NCBI GenBank assembly: GCA_012514965.1 | Contig: JAAYZH010000193.1 | Coordinates: 1-6,395 of the forward strand | DNA length: 6,395 nucleotides | Direction of reading: 5' to 3' | Source: Clostridiaceae bacterium | Lineage (GTDB): Bacteria; Bacillota; Clostridia; Saccharofermentanales; Fastidiosipilaceae | In this document: positions 6,366 to 6,395 of the stretch, one piece after another | Layout of the letters: each line of letters begins with the position of its first letter | Numbering within the stretch: the first letter of the stretch is position 1 | Translations under genes and position numbers: made by a program | The notes under the pieces: generated by a model | What the model saw: only the letters and a program-made list of their open reading frames with translations | Databases searched by the model: none | What the model was told of the DNA's origin: nothing

Positions 6366-6395
6366 ATGTTAGATGCTCATGATTTAATAGCAGAC
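6366..6395 (+). CDS. Start of an unidentified gene (3' partial)
   Basis: Only ten codons are visible, reading MLDAHDLIAD, and the frame stays open to the window end. The call rests on the strong GGAGGA site five bases upstream. The reading frame is open back to a TAA at 6288-6290, so a longer start at ATG 6306 is possible but lacks a ribosome binding site. Codons such as TTA and ATA, and the AT-rich surroundings, differ from the genes before it. No family can be named from ten residues. It is 127 bases after coaE and may be a separate transcription unit. Confidence 0.5.
   Translation, partial: MLDAHDLIAD

Overview
The window looks like ordinary core chromosome from a Gram-positive anaerobe of the Firmicutes, most likely a clostridial lineage. 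The reasons are the polA-coaE neighbourhood, purine-rich AAGGAG-type ribosome binding sites, an RluF-type pseudouridine synthase, and a DNA polymerase I whose proofreading domain is degenerate. The genes have a G+C content in the mid-50s percent by rough count. I cannot place it at genus level from the sequence alone.

Layout. Bases 1-1379 (+) hold two 23S rRNA pseudouridine synthases in tandem. The first is an RluF-type enzyme whose N-terminal S4 domain lies outside the window. The second is an S4-less RluA-type enzyme that starts on an ATGA overlap. Bases 1314-2834 (-) encode a 12-segment major facilitator transporter of unknown substrate. Its 3' end overlaps the convergent RluA-type gene by 66 bases. 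A 118-base divergent spacer (2835-2952) carries a good extended -10 promoter for polA and a small perfect palindrome. Bases 2953-5573 (+) are DNA polymerase I, interrupted by an apparent single-base deletion near 3486. The deletion splits it into a 182-residue 5'-nuclease fragment and a 690-residue Klenow-like fragment. coaE (dephospho-CoA kinase) follows after 11 bases, probably in the same transcript. The last ~150 bases are markedly AT-rich and contain a 12-base palindrome, a strong ribosome binding site and the first ten codons of an unidentified gene.

Functionally this is housekeeping: rRNA modification, DNA repair and replication, and the last step of coenzyme A synthesis, with one transporter between. 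I found no mobile element, CRISPR array, RNA gene or new defence-like system. The observation most worth checking is the broken polA frame. It restores to the family consensus when one G is added, so a sequencing or assembly error, or a recent mutation, is the leading explanation.
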